From the NCBI RefSeq assembly GCF_024814375.1, contig NZ_JANUXX010000005.1, positions 62,001 through 126,000 of the forward strand: a stretch of DNA of 64,000 nt. Direction: 5' to 3'. The notes beneath the pieces are model-generated. The model saw only the letters and a program-made list of their open reading frames with translations, was not told where the DNA came from and searched no databases. The position numbers were made by a program, and so were the translations under genes. Source of the DNA: Streptococcus sciuri (lineage in GTDB: Bacteria > Bacillota > Bacilli > Lactobacillales > Streptococcaceae). Positions 44,544 to 55,596 of the stretch are shown here, one piece after another. Each line of letters opens with the position of its first letter. Within the stretch, counting starts at the first letter, position 1.

Positions 44544-46547
44544 TTAGATCATGATTGTTAGTTGTCCCCTGTAGGTGATTCCCTTACCAGAGTTTAGCAC
44601 AGTGAGACGGTTAACCCCTTCATCTATCTGTAAGTGACTATTGTCACCCCCACCATAAGACCAAGCGGCGATGACAAACATATAGGACTGCGGTGCGCTC
44701 CATCCCTCTATCGTGCCGATAGTGAGATTTTTCCCAGTTCCTACAAAGTCATAGCGGACACTGATGACATCGCCCACACGCTTGTAGTAAGACCCCTTAT
44801 AGCCTGCGGACTGCCAGCCTGTATTGATGAGATTTGGATGGTTGGCTCGTACGAGCTGAGACGGTGTTATCTCTATCCAGTCTTGATAGTTGCCATCTGA
44901 ATCGACTGTTCTAAAAAAGACTTCACCTGTTGCCCTTGTATAGGTTTGCCAGAGGTTATTCTTCGTATCGGTATAGGTTGCGCCACCAGTGACTACGACT
45001 TGCAAAAAGCCCTGTGTTTTTCTGCCATTGGGCTGGTTTAGGGTTTGGCTGTCTACGCTGTAGATACCAGCGGTTGTCGCTTCGTCGAGATTGGCAATTG
45101 GGGCTATAGCGTAAAAGCCTAGGGCTGTCCCATCTCTAGCATAGACTTCCCCAGTGGCTTCAATTGACCCCTCAGCGCCACGCTCAGCGATTTTCCCCAC
45201 ACCTAGCCGCCCCAGCTTGTCATAGCTAAAGACGACGCGCTCAGTCGGTACTGTCACACTAAACTCCGTACTGGTAAAGCTATCCGATAAGGTTCCTGTG
45301 ACTTGAAAAGACTGGTCAGCGCCGTAAGTGCCAGCTAGATTGGCTTGTGAGTTGGTTAGGCTTGCTAGCGTGGTAAATGACCCTGACGCCTGTCCGCTAT
45401 CCGTGTTAAAGGTAGTTGTCCCCAGCTTTGCTACTCTAAAAGATAAGGTCATCACGTTCTTTTGACTATTTGAGACGGTTAAGGGCGCTATCTTGGCGTT
45501 TCGGGTGACGGTAAGGGTGCTAGAGAGCTTCCCAGACCTAGCAACGCTAAAGCTCAAGACGGGGGCAAAGTATTCTAGGACATTGATAGCGACCTCTTTT
45601 ACTTCCGACTGTCTCCCACGACTATCAAAGACACAAGCACGCACGGTTGCCTTGCCGTTAAAGTTCATGAGACCAAAAAGCCCACCATCGCTATCTATGA
45701 CCTGCCTTTGTCCCACTATCTCCGCTCGGTAACCAGTGATGGTAGAGCCGTACGCCCCTTTTTGACCGTTAAAGCTCACTTGGACATTGGAGAGGACTTG
45801 GACAAAGGTATTCTCAGACATGAGAGCTTTGACCTTTTCATTGGTATCTATCAAGGTAAGACCAGAAAAGCTAGGCTTGACACTATCTGGCAAGCTCGCT
45901 ATTAGGCTTGTCTGCTGCGTGCCTATCAGTGTAGAGCCACTGTAGGTATCGACATAGAGACTACCACGCCCGCTGGTTGTATCTGGGATATCATCTGCAA
46001 AGTTCATTGGGATTGTCCACGAACAGCTGGTTGCGACATTTGTCGCTATTGTCCCCTTTTTATCCCCCCACCAGTATCTGATGGTATGCGTAAAACTCTC
46101 ATTTTGACGCTTCAGCGTGATAGTTACTGGGCTACCGATGACACAGTTTCCCACACTGATAGCGCTCATCCGTGCTATCGTCGTGAGTGTAAAGGTCCCC
46201 ACCCCCAGCATGAGTGTACCAGGGGAGAAGCCCCCAGCACCGTTAAACTTCGCTGCAAACTGAAAAGCCTTTGTCCCATCAGCATTGTGCCCCACGGTGA
46301 TGGTCTGATCTATCAGCATGAGCGTGCTGTTCATGTTTGTCATAGAGGGGCTACCTGACCAGCTGAGACGTTGATTGTTCACATCGACAAAGGCAGATAG
46401 GCTATAGCCGTAAAAGGTCGATGTGGTATTGAGTAGCGCCAGCCTTACCCTGACTTGACTACTGTTTGTCTGTACATTTTGCGACACTTGTTCAAGCCAT
46501 AGCCTGATACGATAGCCCCTGTCGTTATTTGACCAAAATTCTGCCAT
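44544..46547 (-). CDS. DUF859-family phage minor structural protein / receptor-binding (667 aa)
   Basis: Beta-rich tail-tip protein. The N-terminus MAEFWSNNDRGYRIRLWLEQ and repeated beta-sandwich segments match the DUF859 family of streptococcal phage tail proteins, probably involved in host recognition. The C-terminal 170 residues resemble a phage adhesin tail domain (GFYAIAPIANLDE, NHPNLINTGWQSAG). Confidence 0.8.
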   Translation of the reverse strand: MAEFWSNNDRGYRIRLWLEQVSQNVQTNSSQVRVRLALLNTTSTFYGYSLSAFVDVNNQRLSWSGSPSMTNMNSTLMLIDQTITVGHNADGTKAFQFAAKFNGAGGFSPGTLMLGVGTFTLTTIARMSAISVGNCVIGSPVTITLKRQNESFTHTIRYWWGDKKGTIATNVATSCSWTIPMNFADDIPDTTSGRGSLYVDTYSGSTLIGTQQTSLIASLPDSVKPSFSGLTLIDTNEKVKALMSENTFVQVLSNVQVSFNGQKGAYGSTITGYRAEIVGQRQVIDSDGGLFGLMNFNGKATVRACVFDSRGRQSEVKEVAINVLEYFAPVLSFSVARSGKLSSTLTVTRNAKIAPLTVSNSQKNVMTLSFRVAKLGTTTFNTDSGQASGSFTTLASLTNSQANLAGTYGADQSFQVTGTLSDSFTSTEFSVTVPTERVVFSYDKLGRLGVGKIAERGAEGSIEATGEVYARDGTALGFYAIAPIANLDEATTAGIYSVDSQTLNQPNGRKTQGFLQVVVTGGATYTDTKNNLWQTYTRATGEVFFRTVDSDGNYQDWIEITPSQLVRANHPNLINTGWQSAGYKGSYYKRVGDVISVRYDFVGTGKNLTIGTIEGWSAPQSYMFVIAAWSYGGGDNSHLQIDEGVNRLTVLNSGKGITYRGQLTIMI

Positions 46548-46548
46548 A

Positions 46549-49500
46549 TTATCCTCCTACATAGCGCATGACGTTCATATCTGGATTTAAGGGGTACTGT
46601 TCTTCTCGAAAGCGTCCGATTTGTAAGGTCTTGGTAAAGACCCCATTGTCTATCCGCAAGACCCCATTTGAGATATAGGCGACCTCTAGCCCTGCACTGT
46701 AAAAGGAGATGCGGTTATCAGATATCCGAACAGAAGAAGAACCGTCGTTTTTACCGATGACTAGCCCTTCATTTCCAGCTTTCATATAGCTGTCGATAAA
46801 GCTCCAGCGCTGTGCCATATTGCCTAGATTGGTATCTATCGCATTGATACGTTGTGAGAGCGTTGTGAGGTCATCATTTGAGCGTTTTTCATTTGCCTGT
46901 TGATCTTTGACAAACTGTTGATACTCCGAGAACCACTTTTCCACCGTATCCATCGCCGCCTTGGCTTCTAGCTCCGCTTGGAGAAGACCAGCACGTTCTG
47001 AAAGAGCATTGATTTGTTCTTGGGTCAAGCTTTGGTCAGCCTTGGTGCTTAGGGCGTCATCGATATCAGCTTGCGACTGCTCATAGTGCCTTGCTGTTCT
47101 CCCCTCTACCAACATCACCTCAGCGATAAACATCAGATTACCACGACCATCGTTTGACCCATTATTGTCAAAACGCAGATAAGCATTGTCCAGCTCACCG
47201 CTGTTAAAGGTCACCGTGATATAGTCCATCTTGTCATGTGCAAACTTTCTGCCCCCTATCAAGGGGCGCGCCTGTGAGTAACTGGCTGTATCCTGTGCTT
47301 TTCGCCCCAGCAGATAGACATCACTACTTGTGACATTGCGACTAGAGAGAGCGTAAAAACTCAAAGTATAGTCACAGTTTCTTTTGAGTTCAAAACGATT
47401 GGTACAAGCATAGGTTTCCTGTGGGCTTTTTGTCTCTAGGCAAAAGAGTTTTTTCTGCCCTTGATAGTAAAAAGCGTGCTGACTGACGCGAAAAGTCCCA
47501 CCAGCTACACCGTAACCCCACCAGGCGTTAAGACTGCTTGGAAAGCCACCGTTTTTGATGAGATTGTGCCCACCTATCTCCACCGTTCCCACCATATCAA
47601 CCCATTTGTACTTAGTTGGGTCAGAGCTATCTGCCTGTGTAAAGTCGGTATAAGTCCCGATATAGCGTTTATTGCCTGTCTGACTAGTGCTAAAGCCACT
47701 TCTGCCATCAGCACTTTCAGCATAGGCAAAGTGGATATAGGGGGTTCTGCCGTCTGCACCTTTTGCCCCTGGTATCCCATCAGCGCCATCAGCACCCCTC
47801 CACTTCGTCCAGCGGTAGGCGGTTGGATTATTGCTATCAGTCTGTGTAAAGTCCTGATACATACCGATATAGGCTTTTGTCTGGTCCGTCTGACTAAAGC
47901 CACCACCAACGGCATTATCAGCGTAAGCAATGTGGGTATACTGGGTTCTGCCATCAGCACCCTTTGCGCCAGCAATCCCACGCTCGCCCTTTGGTCCTTG
48001 CAGACCTTGGATACCCGGATCGCCCTTATCGCCTTTTGCTCCCTGTGGTCCCCTCTCACCTTGTGCGCCACGCTCACCCCTGTCTCCCTTATCGCCTTTT
48101 TGCCCATTTAGCCCATCATTGACATTGATAAGGGTCAGCTCATCAACTGCCACTTCTTCACTACCGATATAGGCAGCGATGGTTAGGGTCGCTGTATTGT
48201 CAATATCAGTCCCACGCACGACATAGGTCAGACCAGCTTTGACATTCCCATCAAGGGAGAAGCGATAGGTCACCTTCTGCGTGATAAGCTTATCTCCTTT
48301 TTTCAGACTGGGAGCTACGAGCGTCTCTCCAGTCTGGTTTTTAAAGGCTGTCCCATTTGTCGTTGCTATCTGGATAGTGTAGGGGGTTTTTGCTTCTATC
48401 AGCTCTTGCATGCGTGCCGATAGACTAGATGAGAGTTGTGACTTGAGCTTGACATAGTTTGAGAAGGTCAGCGTGTTGTTGCTTGGATTTGAAAAACTGA
48501 TGACCTGTTCAGACACGCGCGCCTGTAATATCAAGCTACCTATAAAGTTCTCATCTTGTATCTTGACCGTATCGCCAAGCGCAAGGTCACTATAGTTGTT
48601 GACAAAACTTGAGGCGATAGAGGCGGTATAGGTCATTTTAGGATAGGCATACTGCTTTAGCGTCCTAAAGGCATAGGCTAGGAGGTCATTGGCATTTGTA
48701 TACTCCGTTTGATAGTCTCGCCTTATCCACTTATCCACAGTTTGCGCCACACTTTGCCGGTACATCTGCGCCGCCTTTGGGGCGTAGACTTCTGAGTTTC
48801 CCTTCCTCGTGAAAAACTCTTCATTTCCTAGCTCGTCCTTATCAGAGCGCTCCAGATTGTTCAGATTGACCCCATCAGCGCCTGTAAAGACCCCCATGGT
48901 AAACAAGTCTGTCTTGTCCGTTGTGACCTGTACCCCCTTGACGTCCTTACCATAACGCAGGGTAATATCACTTCTTATCCGTCCGATACCGTGATGCGTA
49001 CTATCTGCCTTGTGGTAGATGTTTAGCACCACGCGCTTATAGGTCCCATCACGGTTTAGCTCCGTGGTAAACTTCAACTCCGCATCAAAGCGTGACGCCA
49101 GAGAAAGCAGGCGTGCTAGTTTTGTCTCTTGATTATCAAAAGTCAGCGTTCTTTTCGTTTCTGCGATTTCAAAAACACCGATTTCCCCACCCTCATAGAC
49201 TAAAAGCTCCATCTGCTTGATATACCAGTCCATGGTATGCGCCTCAGAGCTGGTAAAGGGATTAGCTAGCTCATTGACTAACTCCAGACTGGTATTGTTA
49301 CAAGTCAGCTGGATTTTAAAGTCATCTTCAACCATCTGAGCGATGTAAAAGAGATAGTCCTCCCCTTGATAGCGAAAGGACAAGTAGACCTTATCCGTGA
49401 TATAGACCAAGTCATCATGGAGCTTGCCATTGTAAAATTTTGGGATACTCAGATCAAAAGTTGACGTCGCCTCAGCCAGATAGCGGTGCCAGCTATCATT

Positions 49501-49581
49501 GGTAAAGGATAGCATGCCCTCCACCTTGTTATTTAGCGCTGTTAGGCGCTTTAGTTGGCTGTCTCTTATAACGATTTGCAC
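46549..49581 (-). CDS. Phage tail protein with endopeptidase-type N-terminus and collagen-like repeats (1010 aa)
   Basis: The N-terminal about 390 residues look like the phage minor structural / tail-endopeptidase (Tal) family. A collagen-like Gly-X-Y stretch follows at about 490-545 ([19 protein letters not shown]), then two copies of a module of about 70 aa ([10 protein letters not shown].. and [10 protein letters not shown]..) separated by a shorter Gly-X-Y run. A carbohydrate-binding-like region starts at NLIKNGGF, and a coiled coil near 870-940 suggests trimerisation. Confidence 0.85.
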   Translation of the reverse strand: MQIVIRDSQLKRLTALNNKVEGMLSFTNDSWHRYLAEATSTFDLSIPKFYNGKLHDDLVYITDKVYLSFRYQGEDYLFYIAQMVEDDFKIQLTCNNTSLELVNELANPFTSSEAHTMDWYIKQMELLVYEGGEIGVFEIAETKRTLTFDNQETKLARLLSLASRFDAELKFTTELNRDGTYKRVVLNIYHKADSTHHGIGRIRSDITLRYGKDVKGVQVTTDKTDLFTMGVFTGADGVNLNNLERSDKDELGNEEFFTRKGNSEVYAPKAAQMYRQSVAQTVDKWIRRDYQTEYTNANDLLAYAFRTLKQYAYPKMTYTASIASSFVNNYSDLALGDTVKIQDENFIGSLILQARVSEQVISFSNPSNNTLTFSNYVKLKSQLSSSLSARMQELIEAKTPYTIQIATTNGTAFKNQTGETLVAPSLKKGDKLITQKVTYRFSLDGNVKAGLTYVVRGTDIDNTATLTIAAYIGSEEVAVDELTLINVNDGLNGQKGDKGDRGERGAQGERGPQGAKGDKGDPGIQGLQGPKGERGIAGAKGADGRTQYTHIAYADNAVGGGFSQTDQTKAYIGMYQDFTQTDSNNPTAYRWTKWRGADGADGIPGAKGADGRTPYIHFAYAESADGRSGFSTSQTGNKRYIGTYTDFTQADSSDPTKYKWVDMVGTVEIGGHNLIKNGGFPSSLNAWWGYGVAGGTFRVSQHAFYYQGQKKLFCLETKSPQETYACTNRFELKRNCDYTLSFYALSSRNVTSSDVYLLGRKAQDTASYSQARPLIGGRKFAHDKMDYITVTFNSGELDNAYLRFDNNGSNDGRGNLMFIAEVMLVEGRTARHYEQSQADIDDALSTKADQSLTQEQINALSERAGLLQAELEAKAAMDTVEKWFSEYQQFVKDQQANEKRSNDDLTTLSQRINAIDTNLGNMAQRWSFIDSYMKAGNEGLVIGKNDGSSSVRISDNRISFYSAGLEVAYISNGVLRIDNGVFTKTLQIGRFREEQYPLNPDMNVMRYVGG

Positions 49582-51135
49582 CTAGATATACCTCTCTTTC
49601 CACTCAATTGTGATGGTGGGTTCTTTTCTTAGCCAGCTTGAAAACTGAAAATCAAGCTCACTTGTGCCGACTGGTAGAGCGAGCGGTTCAGAGCCATTTA
49701 GCTCATCGCTGTTTTTGGGCATACCGTCTAGGGTCGTCTTTCCTGTCGCCATATCAATCACCATCTGACTACCCATTGGGTAGCGATTTGGAATATCTCT
49801 AGCCACAGCGACAAAGTCTTTTTGATAGTAGAGCTGTTCTACATACATCCTTGTCACAAGAGGCTTGTTTCCGATAGCTCCAAAGGCGAGATGGATTTTA
49901 GCAGAGCGCCTGCCCTTGATTTCTGGGATGGTAAAGACTGGATAAGACCCCCACCAGTAGACCTGTACTTTATCATCATTGCGCTTTAAGTCTGAAAAGC
50001 CACGTGGTTCATTAAAAGGGTTTTGCGTCTCAATATCTGTTGCTGAAAAAGTCCAGCGCTTCAGCATACGATAGCCACCCTTACCATCACTTGCCATAAA
50101 GTTATACTCACAGTCTAGGCCATTAGAGCGCTTGTAGGTTTCCACACCGTAGAGAAATTGCCCATTGGTATCCGAGACACTCAGCTTGATAAAGCCATAT
50201 TGATTGGTTGCCCCAGCCCAAAAGAGCTGACGCCACCAGATATAGTCATTGAGTGACCCTTTTGTCCCATTGCTATCTGTTGGGATATCCCAGCTCAGCG
50301 TTCCTGCACTATGCCCAGCATTTGTCGCCCAGTTAGAGAGACTGAGAAAGTTCCGCCCGTTAAAGGCGACCGGCCCCACCTGTCCGTTTTGTGCCTGTAG
50401 GGTATCGTTTAGGATAGCCACATTTTTACTTGCTTGACGTAAACCCTCAGAGGAGAGATTGAAACGGTAATCCAGCAAAAGCTCAGAGCGTTTGATGTTT
50501 TCGCTATCGTCTTCTTCTGGATTGCCTAGCTCGTAGATACCAGAGGCGCTCACAAGCCCCATATAGCCATTTTCAGCGTTGTTTTTGATGGTGATGATAG
50601 GATAGACCTCCGCCGTCCCAAAATTGTTTAAAACCGCCTTAAATGCGCTTCTCGACTGTTTGGTAATCGTTCCGTACTTTCCGCTTTGTCCTGTCTTGAC
50701 CATCGCCCTTGTTTTACTCGTCGCATAGGCGCTTGGTACTTCAAAAGCTAAAGTCACCGTTGCAGAAGCTGGTGAGGTTGAGTGGTCGATGGCAAAGGAC
50801 TGCGCCCCTGTTGGGATTGCCAGCCAGATTTTATTAGGTTCATCGCCAAAGATGAGTTCTTTAGGTTCACTCACGTTCAAGAGCCCACCTAGCCACTCTT
50901 GGGCTGCCACTAAAAAGGGTTGTGTTCCCTTTAGCTTTAGGGTCACCGTGATAGGTTTATAAGCCAAAGTCCCATACATAAAGGACTGCCCATAGCGTTG
51001 AGAACCTTGTTCTTGATAGGTATTGTTAAAGCTACTGCCGACATTCCTTGTGACGTCTGTTGTCTGCGCCAGACCTCCCAGTTTTTTGAGGTTATCTAGC
51101 ACAGATAGACCGTTGTAATAAAAACTGATACTCAC
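49582..51135 (-). CDS. Distal tail protein (517 aa)
   Basis: Siphovirus Dit-type protein: the N-terminal 200 residues form the ring-building domain (MSISFYYNGLSVLDNLKKLG), and an extended C-terminal half probably carries a carbohydrate-binding module, as in large evolved Dit proteins. It overlaps the tape-measure stop by 4 nt. Confidence 0.82.
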   Translation of the reverse strand: MSISFYYNGLSVLDNLKKLGGLAQTTDVTRNVGSSFNNTYQEQGSQRYGQSFMYGTLAYKPITVTLKLKGTQPFLVAAQEWLGGLLNVSEPKELIFGDEPNKIWLAIPTGAQSFAIDHSTSPASATVTLAFEVPSAYATSKTRAMVKTGQSGKYGTITKQSRSAFKAVLNNFGTAEVYPIITIKNNAENGYMGLVSASGIYELGNPEEDDSENIKRSELLLDYRFNLSSEGLRQASKNVAILNDTLQAQNGQVGPVAFNGRNFLSLSNWATNAGHSAGTLSWDIPTDSNGTKGSLNDYIWWRQLFWAGATNQYGFIKLSVSDTNGQFLYGVETYKRSNGLDCEYNFMASDGKGGYRMLKRWTFSATDIETQNPFNEPRGFSDLKRNDDKVQVYWWGSYPVFTIPEIKGRRSAKIHLAFGAIGNKPLVTRMYVEQLYYQKDFVAVARDIPNRYPMGSQMVIDMATGKTTLDGMPKNSDELNGSEPLALPVGTSELDFQFSSWLRKEPTITIEWKERYI

Positions 51136-54100
51136 ACGATTCCTCCTCTCTCACCTCTTAGGATAGCCATACGTTTGTCATAGGCTTCCTGTGCTGTTGC
51201 CATATAAGGCGCCAGCCCATTTGACACCCCTTGACCATCGATAATATTACGTATCTCAAGCGGTTGTTGTCCATTTGCCACAAGTTGACCTAACAGTCCT
51301 ATCATGGTATCTAGCTTATGCTCAAGCGCTGATAGTGCGCCTGTCTCACTGTCTCGCCTTTTCTTGTCTCCCTCTTCACCGATAAAGTGACCGACTACCT
51401 CAGCTAGCAATTGCCAGGCTCTACTTCGCCTTGCTATATCGGTTGGGATGACATACTCAGGCTTATTGTTTTCAGCGAGTTCATAGACACCGTGCTGAGA
51501 CACGAGACCACCATTAGCATAGCCCAGAGGCCCAGAGACACGCGCAAACATACTAGGACCACGCCCATAGCGTGCCGCCGCATAGGCGATACCAGCTAAA
51601 AGGTTGTCATAACCGTTAAAGATATTGTTATGCCCAGGGTGCTTATAAGCGTTAAAGGTCGGTTCAATCGTCTGTACCAGCCCTTTGGAGGGGATACCAG
51701 CCCTTGCATTGCTATCCCAGTTATTAACGGCTCTTGGGTTACCGTTACTTTCACGCTGGATAACCTTCATCCATGCATTGACTTGTGACTGCGTCGCTTC
51801 AAAGCCATTGGCTTTTAGCGCTTTTACAACGCTATCACGCCAGCGCGCCACACCAGTCCCACCACCGCCAGAGGGTTCGCTGTCTGTTTCTGGTGCTAAG
51901 AATTTTTTGATCCAGTCAAACATACCGCCCACCTGTCTCTTGATGAGTTGTTGCAGTGGGTTATTTGCCTTTTTCGCACTGTCAGAACCTCCATCTGTGC
52001 TACTTCCCCCCTTGACACCAAAGTCAAGGAAGGTGGTTGCACCAGAGGCTAGCCGATTGCTAAAGGTATGATAGCGCCCATCGCCACCATAGTTATACTC
52101 TTCACCGCTATACCTATCCCCATTTACAGAGGATACGATAGCCACGTGGTTTGGAAACTGACTGCCTGGCGCATAGACAGCCACACTACCAGCCTTGGGT
52201 TTGCTCATATGCGGTACACGAGCATTGACCCAGTCCGAACCGTTACCTAGATGTGAAAACTTAGCTGGATTGACACCCCAGTTATTCAGACGGCTAGCCA
52301 CAAAGGACACACATTCACGGATAAAGTAGCCCCAAGGGTCAGCCATAGCGTCTTTTGCCATGTTTTTCCACTTGGCTGGATAGTCGTCTCCGACTGCCCC
52401 CATCGCTACAGAGCTTCCTTCATCGGCTGCCGATTGCGCCATGCTCCAGAGTTCCTTCCACCAACTTTTAGCGGTGTTGATAGGAGTTTTAAAAAGAGCT
52501 GTCCCCAGAGGGTTAAACAAGCCGTCTAGCTTGTCTGCCTTGGGGTTAAATTTTCTTGCCAGCGTGCCTATTGGATCTTTTACAGCGTCAGAGATGTAGC
52601 CTAGCATTTTAGCAAACTTAGAAACGGTATCCTTGATACCGTCCCAGACATTGCCAGCGACCTGCGTTGTCGTGTTCCATATCTTAGACCAAAAGCCAGT
52701 ACCGCTTTTGAAAGGGACTTGATTGCCTAAGCTTGATAAGAGCCTTGTCTCAAAGGCGTTTAGGACTTCTGTCCCAGCTGGTAGCAATGCAGAGACATTC
52801 CTGCCTTGCGGTTGCCAGATGTGACCGTTTGGAAAGATAACCGTTTCACGGTTGCCCGTCTCAGGGCTATCATTGCCATCATTTAGAAGGGCAAGAGTGG
52901 GGCTTGTGATAGCTTTACGGATACGTGAGATACCCTCAAGCGCCCCTGTCCCTTGGGCAAACTTAACCTTAGGGATTTTCTTAATAGCATTTTTAGACCC
53001 ACCAAAAGACTCTATCAAGCCATTGATCCCATCTATCCCAGCGTTTGGAATTTTGATAACGGCATTGATACCAGAGCCAGCGAGATCCTTTAAGCCCTGC
53101 CACATGGCAGAAAAGCCCTTTTTGATACCGTCCCAGGTATCGCTAAACTTTTGTCCGATACTGTCTAGAGCCAGACTTAAAAGCTTTCTTAGCACTTCAC
53201 TACCGATTTTGCTTCTTTTTTGCATGACCGACCAGCTATTAGTCAGGTAGTCACTAGCCCCCTGCCAAGTCGACTTCCAGCCTTTAGAGATACCAGAAGA
53301 CACTTGACTGATAGTATCAGATGTTGCCTTATAGGCCTTCCCAACGTTTTTTTTGATACCGTTAAAGGTATCGCCTATAAACTTCCCAGCCTTACCAAAA
53401 AAGCTGACAAAGCCCTTGTATAGGTTCTTAGCCCACTTGATGAGACCATCTACAAACTTCCTAAAGGCCTTGCTGTGCTTATAGAGTTCATAAAGGGCGA
53501 CACCAGCCGCCGTAACCCCCAGCACGATCAAGCCAAAAGGATTGGTGGCAAAGGCGAGCTTAAGCGCTTGAAAGCCTGTCTTGACCAGCGTTATCCCCTT
53601 ATAGAGGGATTGAAAGCCCTTGATGACATGCGACGCTATAAAGTACCCACCGATGACTATACCGACCGCCTTTATCGCTTCCTTGTGCTTAGCAATCTCT
53701 TTTAGCCCTCCAGCTAGCCCAGTGACTGAGCTTTTAGACTTCTTGCTATTGCCACTCATCGCACCAAAAGCAGAAGCGATAAGGTCAATGGTATCTTTTG
53801 CGACTGCCCAGACCCCCTCACCTAGAGAGGTGGCGATACTTGCCACAGAGCCGACACCAGAGAGGGCATTTTTAGCAAACTGAGCGATAGCAGGGGCGTT
53901 TTTTGCGATACTGTCAGCCATCTTTTCCACAAAGCCTGTCAGCTTGTCCATGATGTGATTCATGACCTCGCCAGAATCTTTCATCTTGAAAACTTTCTTA
54001 AAGCTATCAATGACCTTATCTAGTCCACGAGAAGCCACCTCACCTAGTGTTGTAAAGCGCTTCTTTGTCTCATCGCTTGCTATCCACTCAGAAGCTTTTG

Positions 54101-55595
54101 CTAAAAGCGGATTTTTCATTTTTGAGAAGGGTTCTTCAACCGCTGCGATTAGGGCGGGACCCCTTCCTTTTATGGTGCGCTCCAGCCCTTCAGTCGTATT
54201 GGCAAAGTTTTTGGTGGCGTCCTTATACTTTTCGCCCATCCGTTGCAAGGCTTTGTTGGCGATTTCAGCTGTGACTTCACCGTTCTTCTGCATTTCAGCA
54301 AAAGTAGCGTTGGTGATTTCAGCACCGCCTTTCATCTCTGAAATAACGCCAATCATTTCCTGCTTGATAGTCGGGAAAACGTTCATAAAGGACAACATGT
54401 CCTGCGCTTGAACCTTACCATTACCAAGCATTTGCCCCCATTGTGTGGCAAAGTTTTGGACGGCGTCATCCGCTACACCAAAAGCGTCTTGCAAAGTCAG
54501 AATGGTGTTTGTGAGCTGTTTCGTGTCGTCTGCGCTGTGAGTAACAGAGTATATTTTTTTATTCAGCTCATCGACCATCTGGGCGCTGTTTGAGGCGGCT
54601 TGTGCCATATCGTTGGTCATATCCACCATGGCACGCCCCTCTTTTGCAGAGCCTGTTAGGGTCGTCCATGACGCTGTCATGACTTCTTGATAGCGGATAT
54701 AGTCATTACCCTGTTGCAAAAGTTCAGAAAAGAGACTTTTTGCCCGACCTAGACCGCCTACAAAGGCACTTGAGACCACATTGGCACTAAAGACACTGGT
54801 AAAGATAGAGCCTGTCTGGTGCGCCTTTTTACCGACGCTTTCTGTCTCCTCACCTAGCCCTTTCATCTTCTCCTTGAGTTTTTGGACAAGTGTAGGGTGC
54901 TCACCTAGTTTTTTTAGCTCCGCATTGAGTTTGTCTTGCTCGCCTTTAGCCTTCGCCATGGCGGTAGCTGTTTCATTTAGCTTTATTTTTTGCTTGTGAT
55001 AAGCCTCGCTAGCTTCTCCGCTTTCTCTAGCAATCTTCGTGAGCATTTTCTCTTGTGTCTCGTACTGCCTTGAGAGATTTAAAATGGCTTCTTTGAGACC
55101 AGACACGCGCGCTTTTTGCGCTTCCTCTTCCTTGCCCTCAGCTTCTAGGCGTTTAATCTTGCTATCGACTAGGTCATTTTGCGCCTTATAGCTTTTTTGC
55201 AAGTCAGCTAGCCCAGACTTGTAGTAGTCCATCGACTGCTTGGCTTTTGTCTGTTGGGCTTCCATGCTAGCTAGTCTAGTTGTGGCTTGGTCGATTTGTT
55301 GTTGATACTTGAGATACTCGCCAGCCGTCTCAGTGGTGCTGCCTTTGAGTTCAGCTTGCTTTTGCTTGAGGTTGTCTATTTTTGCTTTTTGCGCTTCAAT
55401 GGCATTTCCCAAGCCTTGGTATTTTGTTTCTGCCGCCTTGGTATAGTCCCCAACGGCTTTTAATTGCGCTTCTTGCGCTTTCCATGCATTGGTGGCACTA
55501 TTAACCACGTTTGTCAACTGACGCACCGATTGGCTCGCCTTGACCACGTCAAGAGCGATTTCCGTTGACATCTGCGCTTGTATTTTCTTAGCCAT
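51132..55595 (-). CDS. Tape measure protein with CHAP and transglycosylase domains (1487 aa)
   Basis: Sets tail length. Residues 1-260 are coiled coil, then a TMP core (about 290-520) and hydrophobic segments near 640-720. Two wall-degrading domains follow: CHAP with catalytic Cys in RECVSF (about 1093) and His in NHVAIVSS (about 1150), and a lytic transglycosylase (SLT/GEWL) with Glu in VIQRESNG (about 1281) and GLVQTIEPTFNAY. These should open peptidoglycan during DNA injection. GGAGG precedes ATG 55595. Confidence 0.92.
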   Translation of the reverse strand: MAKKIQAQMSTEIALDVVKASQSVRQLTNVVNSATNAWKAQEAQLKAVGDYTKAAETKYQGLGNAIEAQKAKIDNLKQKQAELKGSTTETAGEYLKYQQQIDQATTRLASMEAQQTKAKQSMDYYKSGLADLQKSYKAQNDLVDSKIKRLEAEGKEEEAQKARVSGLKEAILNLSRQYETQEKMLTKIARESGEASEAYHKQKIKLNETATAMAKAKGEQDKLNAELKKLGEHPTLVQKLKEKMKGLGEETESVGKKAHQTGSIFTSVFSANVVSSAFVGGLGRAKSLFSELLQQGNDYIRYQEVMTASWTTLTGSAKEGRAMVDMTNDMAQAASNSAQMVDELNKKIYSVTHSADDTKQLTNTILTLQDAFGVADDAVQNFATQWGQMLGNGKVQAQDMLSFMNVFPTIKQEMIGVISEMKGGAEITNATFAEMQKNGEVTAEIANKALQRMGEKYKDATKNFANTTEGLERTIKGRGPALIAAVEEPFSKMKNPLLAKASEWIASDETKKRFTTLGEVASRGLDKVIDSFKKVFKMKDSGEVMNHIMDKLTGFVEKMADSIAKNAPAIAQFAKNALSGVGSVASIATSLGEGVWAVAKDTIDLIASAFGAMSGNSKKSKSSVTGLAGGLKEIAKHKEAIKAVGIVIGGYFIASHVIKGFQSLYKGITLVKTGFQALKLAFATNPFGLIVLGVTAAGVALYELYKHSKAFRKFVDGLIKWAKNLYKGFVSFFGKAGKFIGDTFNGIKKNVGKAYKATSDTISQVSSGISKGWKSTWQGASDYLTNSWSVMQKRSKIGSEVLRKLLSLALDSIGQKFSDTWDGIKKGFSAMWQGLKDLAGSGINAVIKIPNAGIDGINGLIESFGGSKNAIKKIPKVKFAQGTGALEGISRIRKAITSPTLALLNDGNDSPETGNRETVIFPNGHIWQPQGRNVSALLPAGTEVLNAFETRLLSSLGNQVPFKSGTGFWSKIWNTTTQVAGNVWDGIKDTVSKFAKMLGYISDAVKDPIGTLARKFNPKADKLDGLFNPLGTALFKTPINTAKSWWKELWSMAQSAADEGSSVAMGAVGDDYPAKWKNMAKDAMADPWGYFIRECVSFVASRLNNWGVNPAKFSHLGNGSDWVNARVPHMSKPKAGSVAVYAPGSQFPNHVAIVSSVNGDRYSGEEYNYGGDGRYHTFSNRLASGATTFLDFGVKGGSSTDGGSDSAKKANNPLQQLIKRQVGGMFDWIKKFLAPETDSEPSGGGGTGVARWRDSVVKALKANGFEATQSQVNAWMKVIQRESNGNPRAVNNWDSNARAGIPSKGLVQTIEPTFNAYKHPGHNNIFNGYDNLLAGIAYAAARYGRGPSMFARVSGPLGYANGGLVSQHGVYELAENNKPEYVIPTDIARRSRAWQLLAEVVGHFIGEEGDKKRRDSETGALSALEHKLDTMIGLLGQLVANGQQPLEIRNIIDGQGVSNGLAPYMATAQEAYDKRMAILRGERGGIV

Positions 55596-55596
55596 G

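Noticed and set aside
47461..48111. Long + strand open frames opposite the collagen-like tail gene
   Set aside because: They mirror the low-stop Gly-X-Y coding strand, have no ribosome-binding sites and no recognisable protein character.
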